NCBI GenBank assembly: GCA_942493235.1 | Contig: OW818676.1 | Span: 1,736,001 to 1,800,000 of the forward strand | Reading direction: 5' to 3' | DNA from: ENR-C587 sp942493235 | GTDB taxonomy: Bacteria; Bacteroidota; Ignavibacteria; Kapaibacteriales; UBA2268 | DNA: 64,000 nt | In this document: in pieces, positions 44,372 through 53,106 of the stretch | How positions within the stretch are numbered: position 1 is the first letter of the stretch | Layout: every line of letters begins with the position of its first letter | The notes under the pieces: model-generated | What the model was told of the DNA's origin: nothing | The model's input: the letters and a program-made list of their open reading frames with translations, nothing else | The model's database searches: none | Translations under genes and position numbers: made by a program

Positions 44372-46093
44372 ATGTTCACCCCTACGACCGCCCAAGAGCT
44401 TAAACAGCGAAATATAAAAAATGTCGATATCATCTTTGTCAGCGGAGATACATATATAGATGTTCCTAACGACGGAATAGCACTATTAGCTAAATTTCTA
44501 TCGAGCAAAGGATTTACTACTGCTATTATTGCTCAGCCCGATATTAGTTCGCCAGATGATATATCTCGGCTCGGCGAACCAAATCTGTTTTGGGGAGTAA
44601 GTGCCGGATGTGTTGATTCAATGGTAGCAAATTACACTTCACTGAATAAAAAAAGACGTAATGACGACCTTACGCCGGGAGGAATAAATGATAGACGACC
44701 CGACAGAGCAGTTATAGCATATACTAATCTAATCAAAAAGGTATTTAAAAATAATAAGCCGATAATTATTGGCGGAATCGAAGCCAGTCTTCGCCGAATT
44801 GCACACTATGATTATTGGTCAGATAAAATCAGACGGTCGGTATTGCTTGATTCTAAAGCAGATGCCCTATTTTACGGAATGGCAGAGAAGTCATTGCTCG
44901 AATATGCAGTTTCTATCAAGTCAGGAGCGGATTATAAACATATAAACGGAATATGCTATATGTCGCCGGAAAGACCTGAAGGCTATATCGAATTGCCGGA
45001 TTTTGAAGATGTAATGGCAAACAAAGATAAATTCGCTAAAATGTTCAAAATATTCTATTCTAATAATGACCCTGTAAATGCTAAAGGATTATTTCAAAAA
45101 ATTGCCGGCAGATATTGGGTTCAGAATCCGCCCCAAACTCATTTAACTACTGAAGAAATGGATTATATTTATGGATTGGAATTCGAAAGAGATGCACATC
45201 CGTATTATAAATCGCAAGGTGTAATTAAAGCTCTTGATACAGTCCGTTACTCAATTAATTCACACAGAGGTTGCTTTGGTGAGTGTAATTTCTGTGCTAT
45301 TGCCGTGCATCAAGGTAGGACGATTATTAGCCGTAGCGAGAAGTCTATAGTTAATGAAGCCAAAGCAATTGCTAAGCATAAAGACTTTAAAGGTTATATC
45401 TATGATGTAGGCGGTGCAACAGCAAATATGTATAAAATGAAATGTGAAATACAGACTAATCATGGCTCTTGCCAAAATAAGCATTGCATATTTCCAAGCG
45501 TATGCAAAAATATGAATATCAATCACAATATTCAAATTGAATTACTAAAAGAGCTAAGAAAAATCAAAGAAATTAAGAAAATATTTATTGGCAGCGGAAT
45601 ACGCTATGATTTGATTATTGCCGATAAATCCAGTGGTGATAAATATCTGCAAGCACTAATCGAACATCATATTTCAGGGCAAATGAAGATTGCCCCTGAG
45701 CATATTGATGATGAAGTACTTAAACTGATGGGAAAGCCGGCAAATAATAATTTAGTTGATTTTAAAAACCGATTCTACGAAATAAATAAAAGTGTGGGAT
45801 TAAAGCAATTCTTGACTTATTATTTTATTGTTGCTCACCCAGGGTGTTCAGCAAAACAAACTGAGAATTTAAAGAGATTTTTAGCTGATGAATTGAAATT
45901 TAATCCTGAGCAAATTCAGATATTTACTCCTACGCCATCAACTTATTCGACACTTATGTATTATACAGGTAAATCAATTTATGATGGAAAAGATATTCGG
46001 ATAGAAAAATCCTTAAAAAATAAATTGGCAGCTAAAGAGTTAATACAAAACAATAATAATAGCTTTGCTAAAAAAGATAAATTTAAAAGATAA
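44372..46093 (+). CDS. YgiQ-family radical SAM protein
   Basis: A 573-residue protein with an N-terminal B12-binding-like domain (DIIFVSGDTYIDVP) and a radical SAM core. The 4Fe-4S cysteines appear as RGCFGECNFCAI (C-x3-C-x2-C) near residue 300. Family features include FWGVSAGCVDSMVANYT, GGIEASLRRIAHYDYWSD, a second cysteine cluster (C-E-I-Q-T-N-H-G-S-C-Q-N-K-H-C), and the C-terminal FTPTPSTYSTLMYYTG. These mark the YgiQ/UPF0313 family, whose reaction is unknown. The start is one base after the HisA-like stop. The stop region is partly duplicated downstream. Confidence 0.92.
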   Translation: MFTPTTAQELKQRNIKNVDIIFVSGDTYIDVPNDGIALLAKFLSSKGFTTAIIAQPDISSPDDISRLGEPNLFWGVSAGCVDSMVANYTSLNKKRRNDDLTPGGINDRRPDRAVIAYTNLIKKVFKNNKPIIIGGIEASLRRIAHYDYWSDKIRRSVLLDSKADALFYGMAEKSLLEYAVSIKSGADYKHINGICYMSPERPEGYIELPDFEDVMANKDKFAKMFKIFYSNNDPVNAKGLFQKIAGRYWVQNPPQTHLTTEEMDYIYGLEFERDAHPYYKSQGVIKALDTVRYSINSHRGCFGECNFCAIAVHQGRTIISRSEKSIVNEAKAIAKHKDFKGYIYDVGGATANMYKMKCEIQTNHGSCQNKHCIFPSVCKNMNINHNIQIELLKELRKIKEIKKIFIGSGIRYDLIIADKSSGDKYLQALIEHHISGQMKIAPEHIDDEVLKLMGKPANNNLVDFKNRFYEINKSVGLKQFLTYYFIVAHPGCSAKQTENLKRFLADELKFNPEQIQIFTPTPSTYSTLMYYTGKSIYDGKDIRIEKSLKNKLAAKELIQNNNNSFAKKDKFKR

Positions 46094-46165
46094 ATTTAAT
46101 AGGTAAATTTAATAGGTATGATACTGTCAAAAAGTCTGATATAAATAAAAAGTCTGAAATAAATC
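46066..46165 (+). repeat. Small tandem duplications at a stop codon
   Basis: The sequence around the YgiQ-family stop (AAAGATAAATTTAA) is repeated, followed by two copies of AATAGGTAAATTT-like units and two copies of AAAAAGTCTGA. It resembles the stop-codon duplication at 7590-7625. Confidence 0.65.
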
Positions 46166-46780
46166 ATGAAAAGAAGAAAAAAAATAGGGATAATAGGGGG
46201 TAGTTTTAATCCGGTTCATAACGGACATTTAATAATTGCCGAGTGGTTTAAGCAAGAGTTAGAACTTGACTTAGTAATATTTATTCCTGCTTATTTTTCT
46301 CCATTTAAAGTAAATGAAAATATTCAGGATTCAGTTGATTCTTTGGATAGATATAATATGTTAAAATTAGCAACTGAAGATAATCGGAGTTTTATAGTCG
46401 ATGATTTTGAAATAATTAAAAAGACTATTTCGTATTCTATTGATACCATAAAATACATAAAAAGCAAATATTTAAATTCTGAATTTTATCTGTTAATCGG
46501 TGAAGATCAAGCTATTCGTTTTAACCAATGGAATAAATGGCGTGAAATTATTTCTTTTTGCCAGCTCTGTATTGCCAGACGTGAATTTGATACAAAGCAA
46601 ATTAACCAAATAAACAATTTCTTTGATGCTGTTGATTATACACCTGTATGGATTAGCTCTCCGAAAATTGAAATTTCATCAACTGAAATTCGTTATCGAG
46701 TAAAATCTAATAAAAGCATAAGGTATTTAACCTCGGACAAAGTAGTTAATTACATTTCAGCCAATGAATTGTATAAATAG
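46166..46780 (+). CDS. nadD: Nicotinate-nucleotide adenylyltransferase
   Basis: A 204-residue nucleotidyltransferase that adenylates nicotinate mononucleotide in NAD synthesis. The signature GIIGGSFNPVHNGHLIIAEW at residues 8-27 contains the H-x-G-H motif. F-I-P-A-Y-F-S-P-F-K follows, then LLIGEDQAIRF, and the C-terminal I-S-S-T-E-I-R-Y-R-V motif matches the family I-S-S-T-x-I-R. Length is typical. It follows the radical SAM gene after 72 bases of small tandem duplications. Confidence 0.94.
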   Translation: MKRRKKIGIIGGSFNPVHNGHLIIAEWFKQELELDLVIFIPAYFSPFKVNENIQDSVDSLDRYNMLKLATEDNRSFIVDDFEIIKKTISYSIDTIKYIKSKYLNSEFYLLIGEDQAIRFNQWNKWREIISFCQLCIARREFDTKQINQINNFFDAVDYTPVWISSPKIEISSTEIRYRVKSNKSIRYLTSDKVVNYISANELYK

Positions 46781-47082
46781 TATTATTTAGGCACTTCGCT
46801 ATTTTATGTGTGTAAGCAGAAAAGAATAAAATATTAAAATTTTCTTGCAACAGTGTTAACTGTTGTATATAGGTAATAATGTTGATTAGTGTCCTGCACC
46901 TTGGGGTTCGGAATTTGGGAATTTGGAAATAGAAATTAGAAATATAGGAGAGAAATCTACCCCACGCTTCAGAGACTGTGTAAAAACCTATGATTAAACT
47001 GTTTTTCGACTAATAACAATTACTCAATGTCTCTGATGATACTGTCAAAAATTAATAATATTTGCAAATCGTCATTCTGAGT
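46781..47082. other. Non-coding spacer with hairpin, G-rich tract and left part of the interrupted repeat
   Basis: There is a hairpin at 46848-46865 (arms CAACAG/CTGTTG, loop TGTTAA), a sibling of those near 23545 and 23796. A GGGGTTCGG-type tract follows at 46913. The phrase CTTCAGAGACTGTGTAAA lies near 46985. 47038-47082 (ending CGTCATTCTGAGT) matches the first part of the dispersed repeat at 62975-63146 and stops abruptly at the IS110 boundary. No gene is seen. Confidence 0.7.
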
Positions 47083-48789
47083 TACTGACCACCCGCTACG
47101 CGGCTGGTAAAACAATACAATGACAACAAAAAAAGAACGTGTATATTGAAAGTTTTTGAAATTGCCCGGTACAACATTGGTAATAAAGATTCCGATTTTG
47201 AGTTTGGGCAGGAAGCATTTAGATAGAATAATTGGTGTTATAATACCCGCTTAACAGGCTGTCACCTTAATATGCTTCCCAAAAACTAAATAATAATTAA
47301 ACAATATCAAATAATCATTGGAAATAGAATGAAAACTCCAATTGAAGAATTAAAGATAGTGTTTACAAACACTGCAGGCATCGATATAGGTTCGGAGAAA
47401 CATTTCGCAGCAGTAGGTCAGGGAAACGGGGCAGTACGCTCATTTACCAGTTTCACCAAAGACTTGCAGTCAATGTCTTTGTGGTTTAAGGAAAACGGTA
47501 TAACAACGGTTGTAATGGAATCAACCGGCAGTTATTGGATTCCTGTATATGAAGTTTTGGAAAGTGCCGGTTTTAAAGTAGCACTTGTCAATGCCGCCCA
47601 TGTCAAGAATGTTCCTGGCAGAAAAAGCGATGTGATAGACTGCCAATGGCTCCAAAAGATATATAGTTTTGGACTACTGCGCGATTCATTCATTCCAAGC
47701 GAAGATATCCGCCGTATTCGCTCGTATGTCAGACTAAAAAGCGATCATGTAAGGAGTGCCGCCTCACATATACAGCATATGCAAAAAGCGTTGGACCAAA
47801 TGAATATTAAAATACATAATGTAATTTCGGAAACAGCCGGAGTAAGCGGGATGAAAATATTAAAAGCTATAATCTCAGGTGAACGATCTCCCGAAATATT
47901 GCTTTCGTTGTGCGATACAAGGATAATAAATAAGAAGAGGCAAGAGGTAATAAATTCGCTTGAAGGTAATTTTCGCACCGAGCATATATTTGCTCTAAAA
48001 CAAGCAGTAGAAGGATACGAATTTTATCAGAAGCAAATTATTGACTGTGACGATGAGATAGAAAAGTTACTCAATAAATTTAATTCTTCAAATGAAAATG
48101 ATGGGTTTGAAATTGACGTAAAAAAAAAGTAGGTTTTAAAAAAGTACGCCGACTCTCAAAAATTTTGGATTTTGAGATTTTGTTGTTTAATTTGACGGGT
48201 GGTGTTAATTTGTCAGTTCTCCCCGGTATGTCTGCGTACAATAGTTTGCAACTACTGCAGAGATAGGGACGGATATGAGCTTTTGGTCAAACTCTAAAAA
48301 ATTCACATCGTGGTTGGGAGCAGCCCCGCAAACACATCAAAGCGGGAAAAGCCGTAATAAAGGACGCACAAAGAGGCATAAGAACAAAGCTGCTCATATA
48401 CTTCAATTAGCGGCAAGAACAGTAGGAAGAAGCGGCACAGCATTAGGAGCATTTTATAGAAGGATAAGTAGAACAAAAGATGCCCCAACTGCAGTAACAG
48501 CAACGGCAAGAAAATTGGCAATACAAATATACAATTTACTAAAATATAAGCAAGAATACAAAGAATTTGGTTCGGAGGAATATGAAAAAAATACGACGAA
48601 ATTCAATTGAAAAACTTAGAAAAGAAGGCAAAAAGACTTGGGTGCATTCTCGTTAAAGTGTCTTAAATTTTGAGTGTTAATCAAAACACTTATTGGGATA
48701 TATTTTCGTATAACACTTTTAAAATATCGGATAAATCATTGTGAATATAGCGTTTACAAGGACACTCAAGAAAAGATGTCATTAACAGT
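47083..48789 (+). mobile_element. IS110-family insertion sequence, decayed
   Basis: The boundaries are inferred from the dispersed repeat. The left flank ends CATTCTGAGT at 47082 and the right flank resumes AGTGTAACGAAGAATCC at 48787. Joined, they rebuild the repeat copied intact at 62975-63146. GT is present at both junctions, as expected for a short core dinucleotide and no terminal inverted repeats. The element is about 1.7 kb: a 246-base left non-coding end with a subterminal hairpin (about 47089-47110), a broken transposase gene, and a 124-base right end. In IS110 elements the left non-coding end encodes the bridge RNA. Confidence 0.75.
47329..48665 (+). pseudogene. IS110-family transposase, three frameshifts
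   Basis: The N-terminal part (47329-48132) has the DEDD RuvC-like catalytic residues of IS110 recombinases: D in AGIDIGSEKH, E in VVMESTGSYW, and D-x-x-D in GRKSDVIDCQW. The C-terminal Tnp domain follows in pieces. Three breaks are seen: a 9-A run near 48120-48128 (one A short), a missing base near 48260 (CTACTGCAGAG), and an A7 run near 48590. Correcting them gives a continuous protein of about 445 residues ending K-R-L-G-C-I-L-V-K-V-S at 48665, which includes LSVLPGMSAYNSLQLL and TSWLGAAPQTHQSG. Active recombinase is unlikely. Confidence 0.88.
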
Positions 48790-48919
48790 GTAACGAAGAA
48801 TCCAGAATTATCAACATTTAGCTTAATCTGGATTCTTCACTTCGTTCAGAATGACAACATTTTAGTCTGTCTCTTGAACAAATGGAAATTGAAATTTCTA
48901 TAGTTTTGCAACAGACTTA
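48787..48919. repeat. Right part of the IS110-interrupted dispersed repeat
   Basis: CGAAGAATCCAGAATTATC through TTTTGCAACAGACTTA matches the copy ending at 63146. It includes the second hairpin arm (CTGGATTCTTCACTTCGTTC). The missing first part lies on the other side of the IS110 element. Confidence 0.85.
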
Positions 48920-49032
48920 ACATATATGAGACAAAATGGGGAAACCATAATTATAAACAAAAATCAGACTGACTTAAATATACGAATATATTTGATGCCA
49001 GCCTGAAAAGTATTTTTAAAGGTGTTTATTCG

Positions 49033-49584
49033 TTAGAAAGATCTTTTGAACAAATCTTCAATCGCTTGACGTGAATTGTCAGTAATAAACCTTGTGCCTG
49101 TGCCGGCAAAATGGATATTGTTAATTACCGGTTCAGGAAATTTAACCCAATTATTTGCTTCCCATTTGAACCAAGTATTGAGATCTTGGTCAAATACAAA
49201 AAGTACTTTGTTACAAATTTTTGCAAATTCGGCACCCCAGCCGGTTCCACCCTTAACAGTATTATCTTCCAAAATTGTTCCGATAACGAAAATTTCTTGG
49301 CTGTTATTAACTTGGTACCAAATAGTCTGTAATACTTTTTTCAAAAAGGCAGTATTGGGATATGTTCTATGCATTAATGAAGAAATATAAGAAAGGCTGA
49401 CATCCCCCTGCTTAAGCTCTTCGTGATTCAAAATCCTGATACCCTTATTTCTAACTGTTTCATGACCTTCGAAAGAAAAATTGACTTGCTCAACTCCATA
49501 TTTTTCAGCGATTTCACCAAAACAAGCTTCTGCACCTACAGCTCCACCACTGTATAAAATAGCGTCTGCACTATTCATTAACAC
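49033..49584 (-). CDS. SLOG-like Rossmann-fold protein
   Basis: A 183-residue cytosolic protein. The N-terminus has LYSGGAVGAEACFGEIAEKYG, a glycine-rich loop like that of the SLOG/YpsA/DprA superfamily (Y-S-G-G-A-x-G-A-D). A V-N-F-S-F-E-G-H-E segment follows, then IFVIGTILEDNTVKGGTGW, a V-F-V-F-D-Q-D segment and a C-terminal F-A-G-T-G-T-R-x-I. From memory such small proteins occur in phages and scattered bacteria. SLOG domains bind nucleotides or nucleotide derivatives. It stands alone between the IS110 element and the pta terminator, which hints at an accessory origin. The precise function is unknown. Confidence 0.65.
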   Translation of the reverse strand: MLMNSADAILYSGGAVGAEACFGEIAEKYGVEQVNFSFEGHETVRNKGIRILNHEELKQGDVSLSYISSLMHRTYPNTAFLKKVLQTIWYQVNNSQEIFVIGTILEDNTVKGGTGWGAEFAKICNKVLFVFDQDLNTWFKWEANNWVKFPEPVINNIHFAGTGTRFITDNSRQAIEDLFKRSF

Positions 49585-49716
49585 CTCTATAATATTATAA
49601 AAAAAGTATTTCTACTTTGAAAAAGTATTGACGTATATAATTGATATTATTGCTGTTTGTTATAAAAATAATATTTTAAACGGGGGAACTGAACCACGAT
49701 TATTATTAATTGATAG

Positions 49717-49756
49717 CAAAAAACCTAACAGATGTAAGTCTCTGTTAGGTTTTTTG
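49717..49756 (-). terminator. Strong hairpin terminator after pta
   Basis: Two perfectly complementary 16-base arms (CAAAAAACCTAACAGA, 49717-49732; matching arm 49741-49756) enclose an eight-base loop. A-runs and T-runs at both ends allow it to work in both directions. Confidence 0.88.
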
Positions 49757-49768
49757 AAAATATTCATT

Positions 49769-50749
49769 TTAAGCCATTAAAGAGCATATAGCAGTAACAT
49801 TGACCATATCGTCAACACTACAACCACGTGATAAGTCGCAATATGGTTTTGCCAGCCCTTGAACAATCGGACCAACGGCTTCAAATCCGGCAAGTCTTTC
49901 AGTAATTTTGTAACCGATGTTTCCGGCATTTAAGTCCGGGAAAATTAATACATTTGCTTTTCCTGCAACTTTTGAGCCGGGGAATTTCCTCTCGCCAATA
50001 GATGGGATAATTGCTGCATCTAATTGCATTTCGCCGTCCGTAGGGAATTCGGGAGCTTTTTCTTTAACTATGGCAGTGGCTTGTTGAACTTTGTCAACTA
50101 ATTCATGAGCAGCACTACCATTAGTAGAGAATGACAGCATAGCAATTCTTGGGTCTTGTCCGCTAATTGCTTTGAAATTTCTTGCAGTTGATATAGCAAT
50201 ATCTGCCAATTGTTTGGAGTCCGGATTCGGATTTACTGCACAGTCGCCCATGCAGAGCATTCTCTCTTCTTTTACCATAATAAAGAAGCTACTAACAATA
50301 GAGATGCCGGGAGCAGTACCAACAGTAAAAAGTGAGGCACGAATTACGTCTCCGGTCGAAGATACGTTTCCACCAACTACTACTCTAACTAATTGTTTTT
50401 CTAATAGAAAGCCGGCAAAATACAAAGGATTTTTACAAGTATCGAGAGCCTCTGCTTCAGTCATACCCTTTTTTTTGCGTTTTTCATATAGAATAGTTGC
50501 AAATTCATTTAAAAGTGGGCTGGTAGCTGGTTCTGCTATTTCAATACCGTCTATTGACAATCCTTTTTCGCTTGCAAATTTTTCAATTTTTACTTTATCT
50601 CCAACTAAAACAGGTGTAGCTATACCTTTGTTTTTAACGAAAATAGCAGTTTTAATTGTTCTTTCGTCTTCAGCATCAGGATAAGCTACTTTTAAATTGA
50701 GAGCTTTAGCTTTCTCTCTCATTTGCATTGTAAAAGTCATTTCACTCAT
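49769..50749 (-). CDS. pta: Phosphate acetyltransferase
   Basis: A 326-residue enzyme of the short PTA class that interconverts acetyl-CoA and acetyl phosphate. Landmarks are K-V-A-Y-P-D-A-E-D-E-R at the start, V-V-G-G-N-V-S-S-T-G-D-V-I-R-A near residue 130, MLSFSTNGSA near residue 205, FPDLNAGNIGYKITERLAG near residue 270, and a P-I-V-Q-G-L-A-K-P segment. With acetate kinase upstream on the same strand it makes ATP and acetate. A DsrE-like gene sits between the two. A strong terminator follows. Confidence 0.94.
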   Translation of the reverse strand: MSEMTFTMQMREKAKALNLKVAYPDAEDERTIKTAIFVKNKGIATPVLVGDKVKIEKFASEKGLSIDGIEIAEPATSPLLNEFATILYEKRKKKGMTEAEALDTCKNPLYFAGFLLEKQLVRVVVGGNVSSTGDVIRASLFTVGTAPGISIVSSFFIMVKEERMLCMGDCAVNPNPDSKQLADIAISTARNFKAISGQDPRIAMLSFSTNGSAAHELVDKVQQATAIVKEKAPEFPTDGEMQLDAAIIPSIGERKFPGSKVAGKANVLIFPDLNAGNIGYKITERLAGFEAVGPIVQGLAKPYCDLSRGCSVDDMVNVTAICSLMA

Positions 50750-50834
50750 TTTATTGTCCTTATTATTTCATATATTTAAATTATATATACTTTTATATTA
50801 AATACGGATTGATAGAAAAAAACAAAATAAATAA

Positions 50835-51155
50835 TTAAAATGTTAAAGTTTTATCAGCCCAAATCACTAATTCAAGGCAGTCATTCATTGAGGAAATGGG
50901 GCAACTTGTGCTATCGGCTAATTGTCTTGATTTTAGGCAAGTGCCGCAGGCGAGTAACTCACCGCCCATTTCAACAAACATTTTCATTTGTTCGTCCACA
51001 TCATATTTATCATAGGTTAAACCCTCGCATTCGACAGCTTCGCCCATAAGAAATAATTTCACTTCATGCATTTGTCTGATTGCATTAACTGCAAATCTGA
51101 AAGCATTCCAAGCTTTTTCGTATTCTTTTGTTTCTAAGATTATTCCGATTTTCAT
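50835..51155 (-). CDS. DsrE-family sulfur-relay-like protein
   Basis: A 106-residue protein of the DsrE/DsrF-like fold. Landmarks are MKIGIILETKEYEKAWNAFR, then V-K-L-F-L-M-G-E-A-V-E-C and the conserved C-G-T-C-L-K-S-R segment with nearby cysteines, which could carry a persulfide. ATG 51155 is chosen because the frame further upstream runs through the ackA terminator hairpin (51188-51215), and a purine-rich site (AGAAG) precedes 51155. It lies between ackA and pta. The link to acetate metabolism is unclear. Confidence 0.82.
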   Translation of the reverse strand: MKIGIILETKEYEKAWNAFRFAVNAIRQMHEVKLFLMGEAVECEGLTYDKYDVDEQMKMFVEMGGELLACGTCLKSRQLADSTSCPISSMNDCLELVIWADKTLTF

Positions 51156-51187
51156 ATTCTTCTGCTTTTTATAAAATTTTAAAAAAC

Positions 51188-51215
51188 AACCCCTCTCTTG
51201 TGAAGTAGAGGGGTT
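51188..51215 (-). terminator. Terminator or attenuator after ackA
   Basis: A 9-bp stem (AACCCCTCT, 51188-51196; matching arm 51207-51215) with a ten-base loop lies nine bases past the ackA stop. A T run follows on the minus strand. The dsrE-like gene downstream may thus be read at a lower level or from its own promoter. Confidence 0.8.
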
Positions 51216-51223
51216 AATTAATA

Positions 51224-52471
51224 TTACCAAGGCTTAGGTACATTGAGTACAATTCTGCAAGTATCTCTTGCTATAATCAGTTCTTCATTAGTCGGAATCA
51301 CCCATACTTCAACTTTGCTGTCTTCGGAACTGATTTTAGTTTCTTTGCCACGAATAACAGCTTGATTTAATTCTTCGTCGATTTTAATACCGAGGTTTTC
51401 CATATTAGAGCAAACTCTGCTTCTGACTATAGGAGAATTTTCTCCGATACCGCCGGTAAAGCAAACAGCTTGAGCACCATTTAGAACGGCAAGATATGAG
51501 CCGATATATTTTTTAACTCTGTAGCAGAACATATCAATTGCTAATTTAGCTCTACGGTCTCCGTGCTCTATCTCTTCTTCTTCCAAGTCTCGCATGTCAT
51601 TAGTCAGCCCGGAAATTCCGGTAAGACCTGAGCGTTTGTTAAGTATGCTGAATACTTCTTCGCATGAAGTAGCTTCTTTATGGGCAATATACTCGATAAT
51701 AGAAGGGTCAATATCACCGGAGCGAGTACCCATCATTAAACCTTCGAGCGGAGTCATTCCCATAGTAGTATCTATAGATACACCATTATCGATAGCACAA
51801 CCGGAGCATCCGTTACCGAGGTGCATTGTGATAACTTTTGTTTCTTGGCGAGTTAGGTTTTTTAATTTTCTGTATCTATAAGCTACGAATCTGTGAGAAG
51901 TACCGTGAAATCCGTATTTTCTGATTCTATAACGACTGTAATACTGATATGGAATAGCATACATATAAGCTTCATCAGGCATAGTAGAGTGAAATGCAGT
52001 GTCGAAAACAGCTACCTGAGGAATATCGGCACCAAAAGCTTCTTTAGCAGCATAAATACCTTTTAAGTTTGCAGGATTATGCAGAGGTGCAATATCAATA
52101 CAATCTTCGATCATCGAAATAACATCAGAATCAATTCTAACCGAGTTTGCAAATTTTTCTGCCCCGTGAACAGTTCTATGCCCAATAGCATGAATATCTT
52201 TTAGACCGTTAATTCCGGGTATTTTTGTAGTGGCTGATGATAGCCAATTGATAATAAATTGTAAAGCTGCTTTGTGGTCTTTTAAAGCAACTGCTTCTTT
52301 AATAGCCGATTGACCACTAATTTGTAAACTAACCAAAGACTGGCTTCCGATTCTCTCGATTAAGCCTTTTGCTAACTGAACATCTTCCGATTTCTCGATT
52401 TTTTCTAAATCAGTATCGATGATTTGAAATTTAATAGAGGAGCTTCCGCAGTTTAATACTAATATATTCAT
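51224..52471 (-). CDS. ackA: Acetate kinase
   Basis: A 415-residue enzyme of the ASKHA fold that converts acetyl phosphate and ADP to acetate and ATP. Signatures are MNILVLNCGSSSIKFQI at the N-terminus, GHRTVHGAEKF near residue 92, VAFDTAFH-type VAVFDTAFHSTM, KYGFHGTSHRFV near residue 190, MHLGNGCSG, and VCFTGGIGENSP near residue 335. Length is typical. It is the first gene of the ackA-dsrE-pta group, the reverse of the common pta-ackA order. Confidence 0.95.
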   Translation of the reverse strand: MNILVLNCGSSSIKFQIIDTDLEKIEKSEDVQLAKGLIERIGSQSLVSLQISGQSAIKEAVALKDHKAALQFIINWLSSATTKIPGINGLKDIHAIGHRTVHGAEKFANSVRIDSDVISMIEDCIDIAPLHNPANLKGIYAAKEAFGADIPQVAVFDTAFHSTMPDEAYMYAIPYQYYSRYRIRKYGFHGTSHRFVAYRYRKLKNLTRQETKVITMHLGNGCSGCAIDNGVSIDTTMGMTPLEGLMMGTRSGDIDPSIIEYIAHKEATSCEEVFSILNKRSGLTGISGLTNDMRDLEEEEIEHGDRRAKLAIDMFCYRVKKYIGSYLAVLNGAQAVCFTGGIGENSPIVRSRVCSNMENLGIKIDEELNQAVIRGKETKISSEDSKVEVWVIPTNEELIIARDTCRIVLNVPKPW

Positions 52472-52609
52472 AATGAAAATCCAATAAGGTTATAACATAA
52501 TTAATTTATAATGTAATATATTTATAACATAATTTATAAGTAATGTATAGAAAAATTTATCAATACAAATATAGAAAATAATAAGGATAAGAAAAAAAGA
52601 AAAATAGGT

Positions 52610-52644
52610 AAAAATAAAAAAAAGCGAAATATAAATTTCGCTTT
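52610..52644 (-). terminator. Terminator of the tRNA operon
   Basis: A 10-bp stem (AAAGCGAAAT, 52621-52630; matching arm 52635-52644) with a four-base loop, followed on the minus strand by a T-rich run, lies six bases after the first-listed tRNA-Asp. Confidence 0.88.
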
Positions 52645-52649
52645 TTCTG

Positions 52650-52724
52650 CGGAGTCGACGAGACTCGAACTCGCGACCTCCTGCGTGACAGGCAGGCGCT
52701 CTAACCAAACTGAGCTACGACTCC
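52650..52724 (-). tRNA. tRNA-Asp (GTC), second copy
   Basis: It folds as a 75-base tRNA on the minus strand. The acceptor stem is GGAGTCG/CGACTCC, the anticodon stem CCTGC/GCAGG encloses CTGTCAC with anticodon GTC, and TTCGAGT is present in the T arm. No CCA is encoded. It is identical to the copy at 52765-52839. Confidence 0.95.
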
Positions 52725-52764
52725 AATATTTAGATGTTTTTCAATTTTAAATCGATATTATTTG

Positions 52765-52839
52765 CGGAGTCGACGAGACTCGAACTCGCGACCTCCTGCG
52801 TGACAGGCAGGCGCTCTAACCAAACTGAGCTACGACTCC
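52765..52839 (-). tRNA. tRNA-Asp (GTC), first copy
   Basis: It has the same sequence and fold as the copy at 52650-52724 and lies 40 bases upstream of it. Identity extends only a few bases into the flanks, so the gene body was duplicated or is kept alike by conversion. Confidence 0.95.
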
Positions 52840-52857
52840 AATAGTATTTTAATTCTG

Positions 52858-52930
<73 letters not shown>

Positions 52931-52985
52931 CACTCCTTAAACCACAAAATCCATATCGAAATTAAATTGTCAAATACCGTTCACT

Positions 52986-53044
52986 TTTCAACCATAAGGA
53001 ATTCAATTCAAATCATAAAGATTATAATTTCAACCATAAGGAAT
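52986..53044. repeat. Short direct repeat upstream of the tRNA genes
   Basis: TTTCAACCATAAGGAAT occurs at 52986 and 53028, 42 bases apart, in the likely promoter region of the tRNA transcript. Confidence 0.6.
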
Positions 53045-53106
53045 ACAAATATAAGTGGTTTTTGATTACTGTGCAAATTATTTTTTTTGAAATAACGCAC
53101 ATTCTC

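Noticed and set aside
47083..47328. A specific bridge-RNA fold and target loops in the IS110 left end
   Set aside because: I could see a subterminal hairpin and a TTTTGAGTTT phrase similar to the target, but by eye I cannot establish a bridge-RNA structure, so only the region is proposed.
50172..50684. 170-codon plus-strand frame
   Set aside because: It is the antisense shadow of pta, whose motifs are complete on the minus strand.
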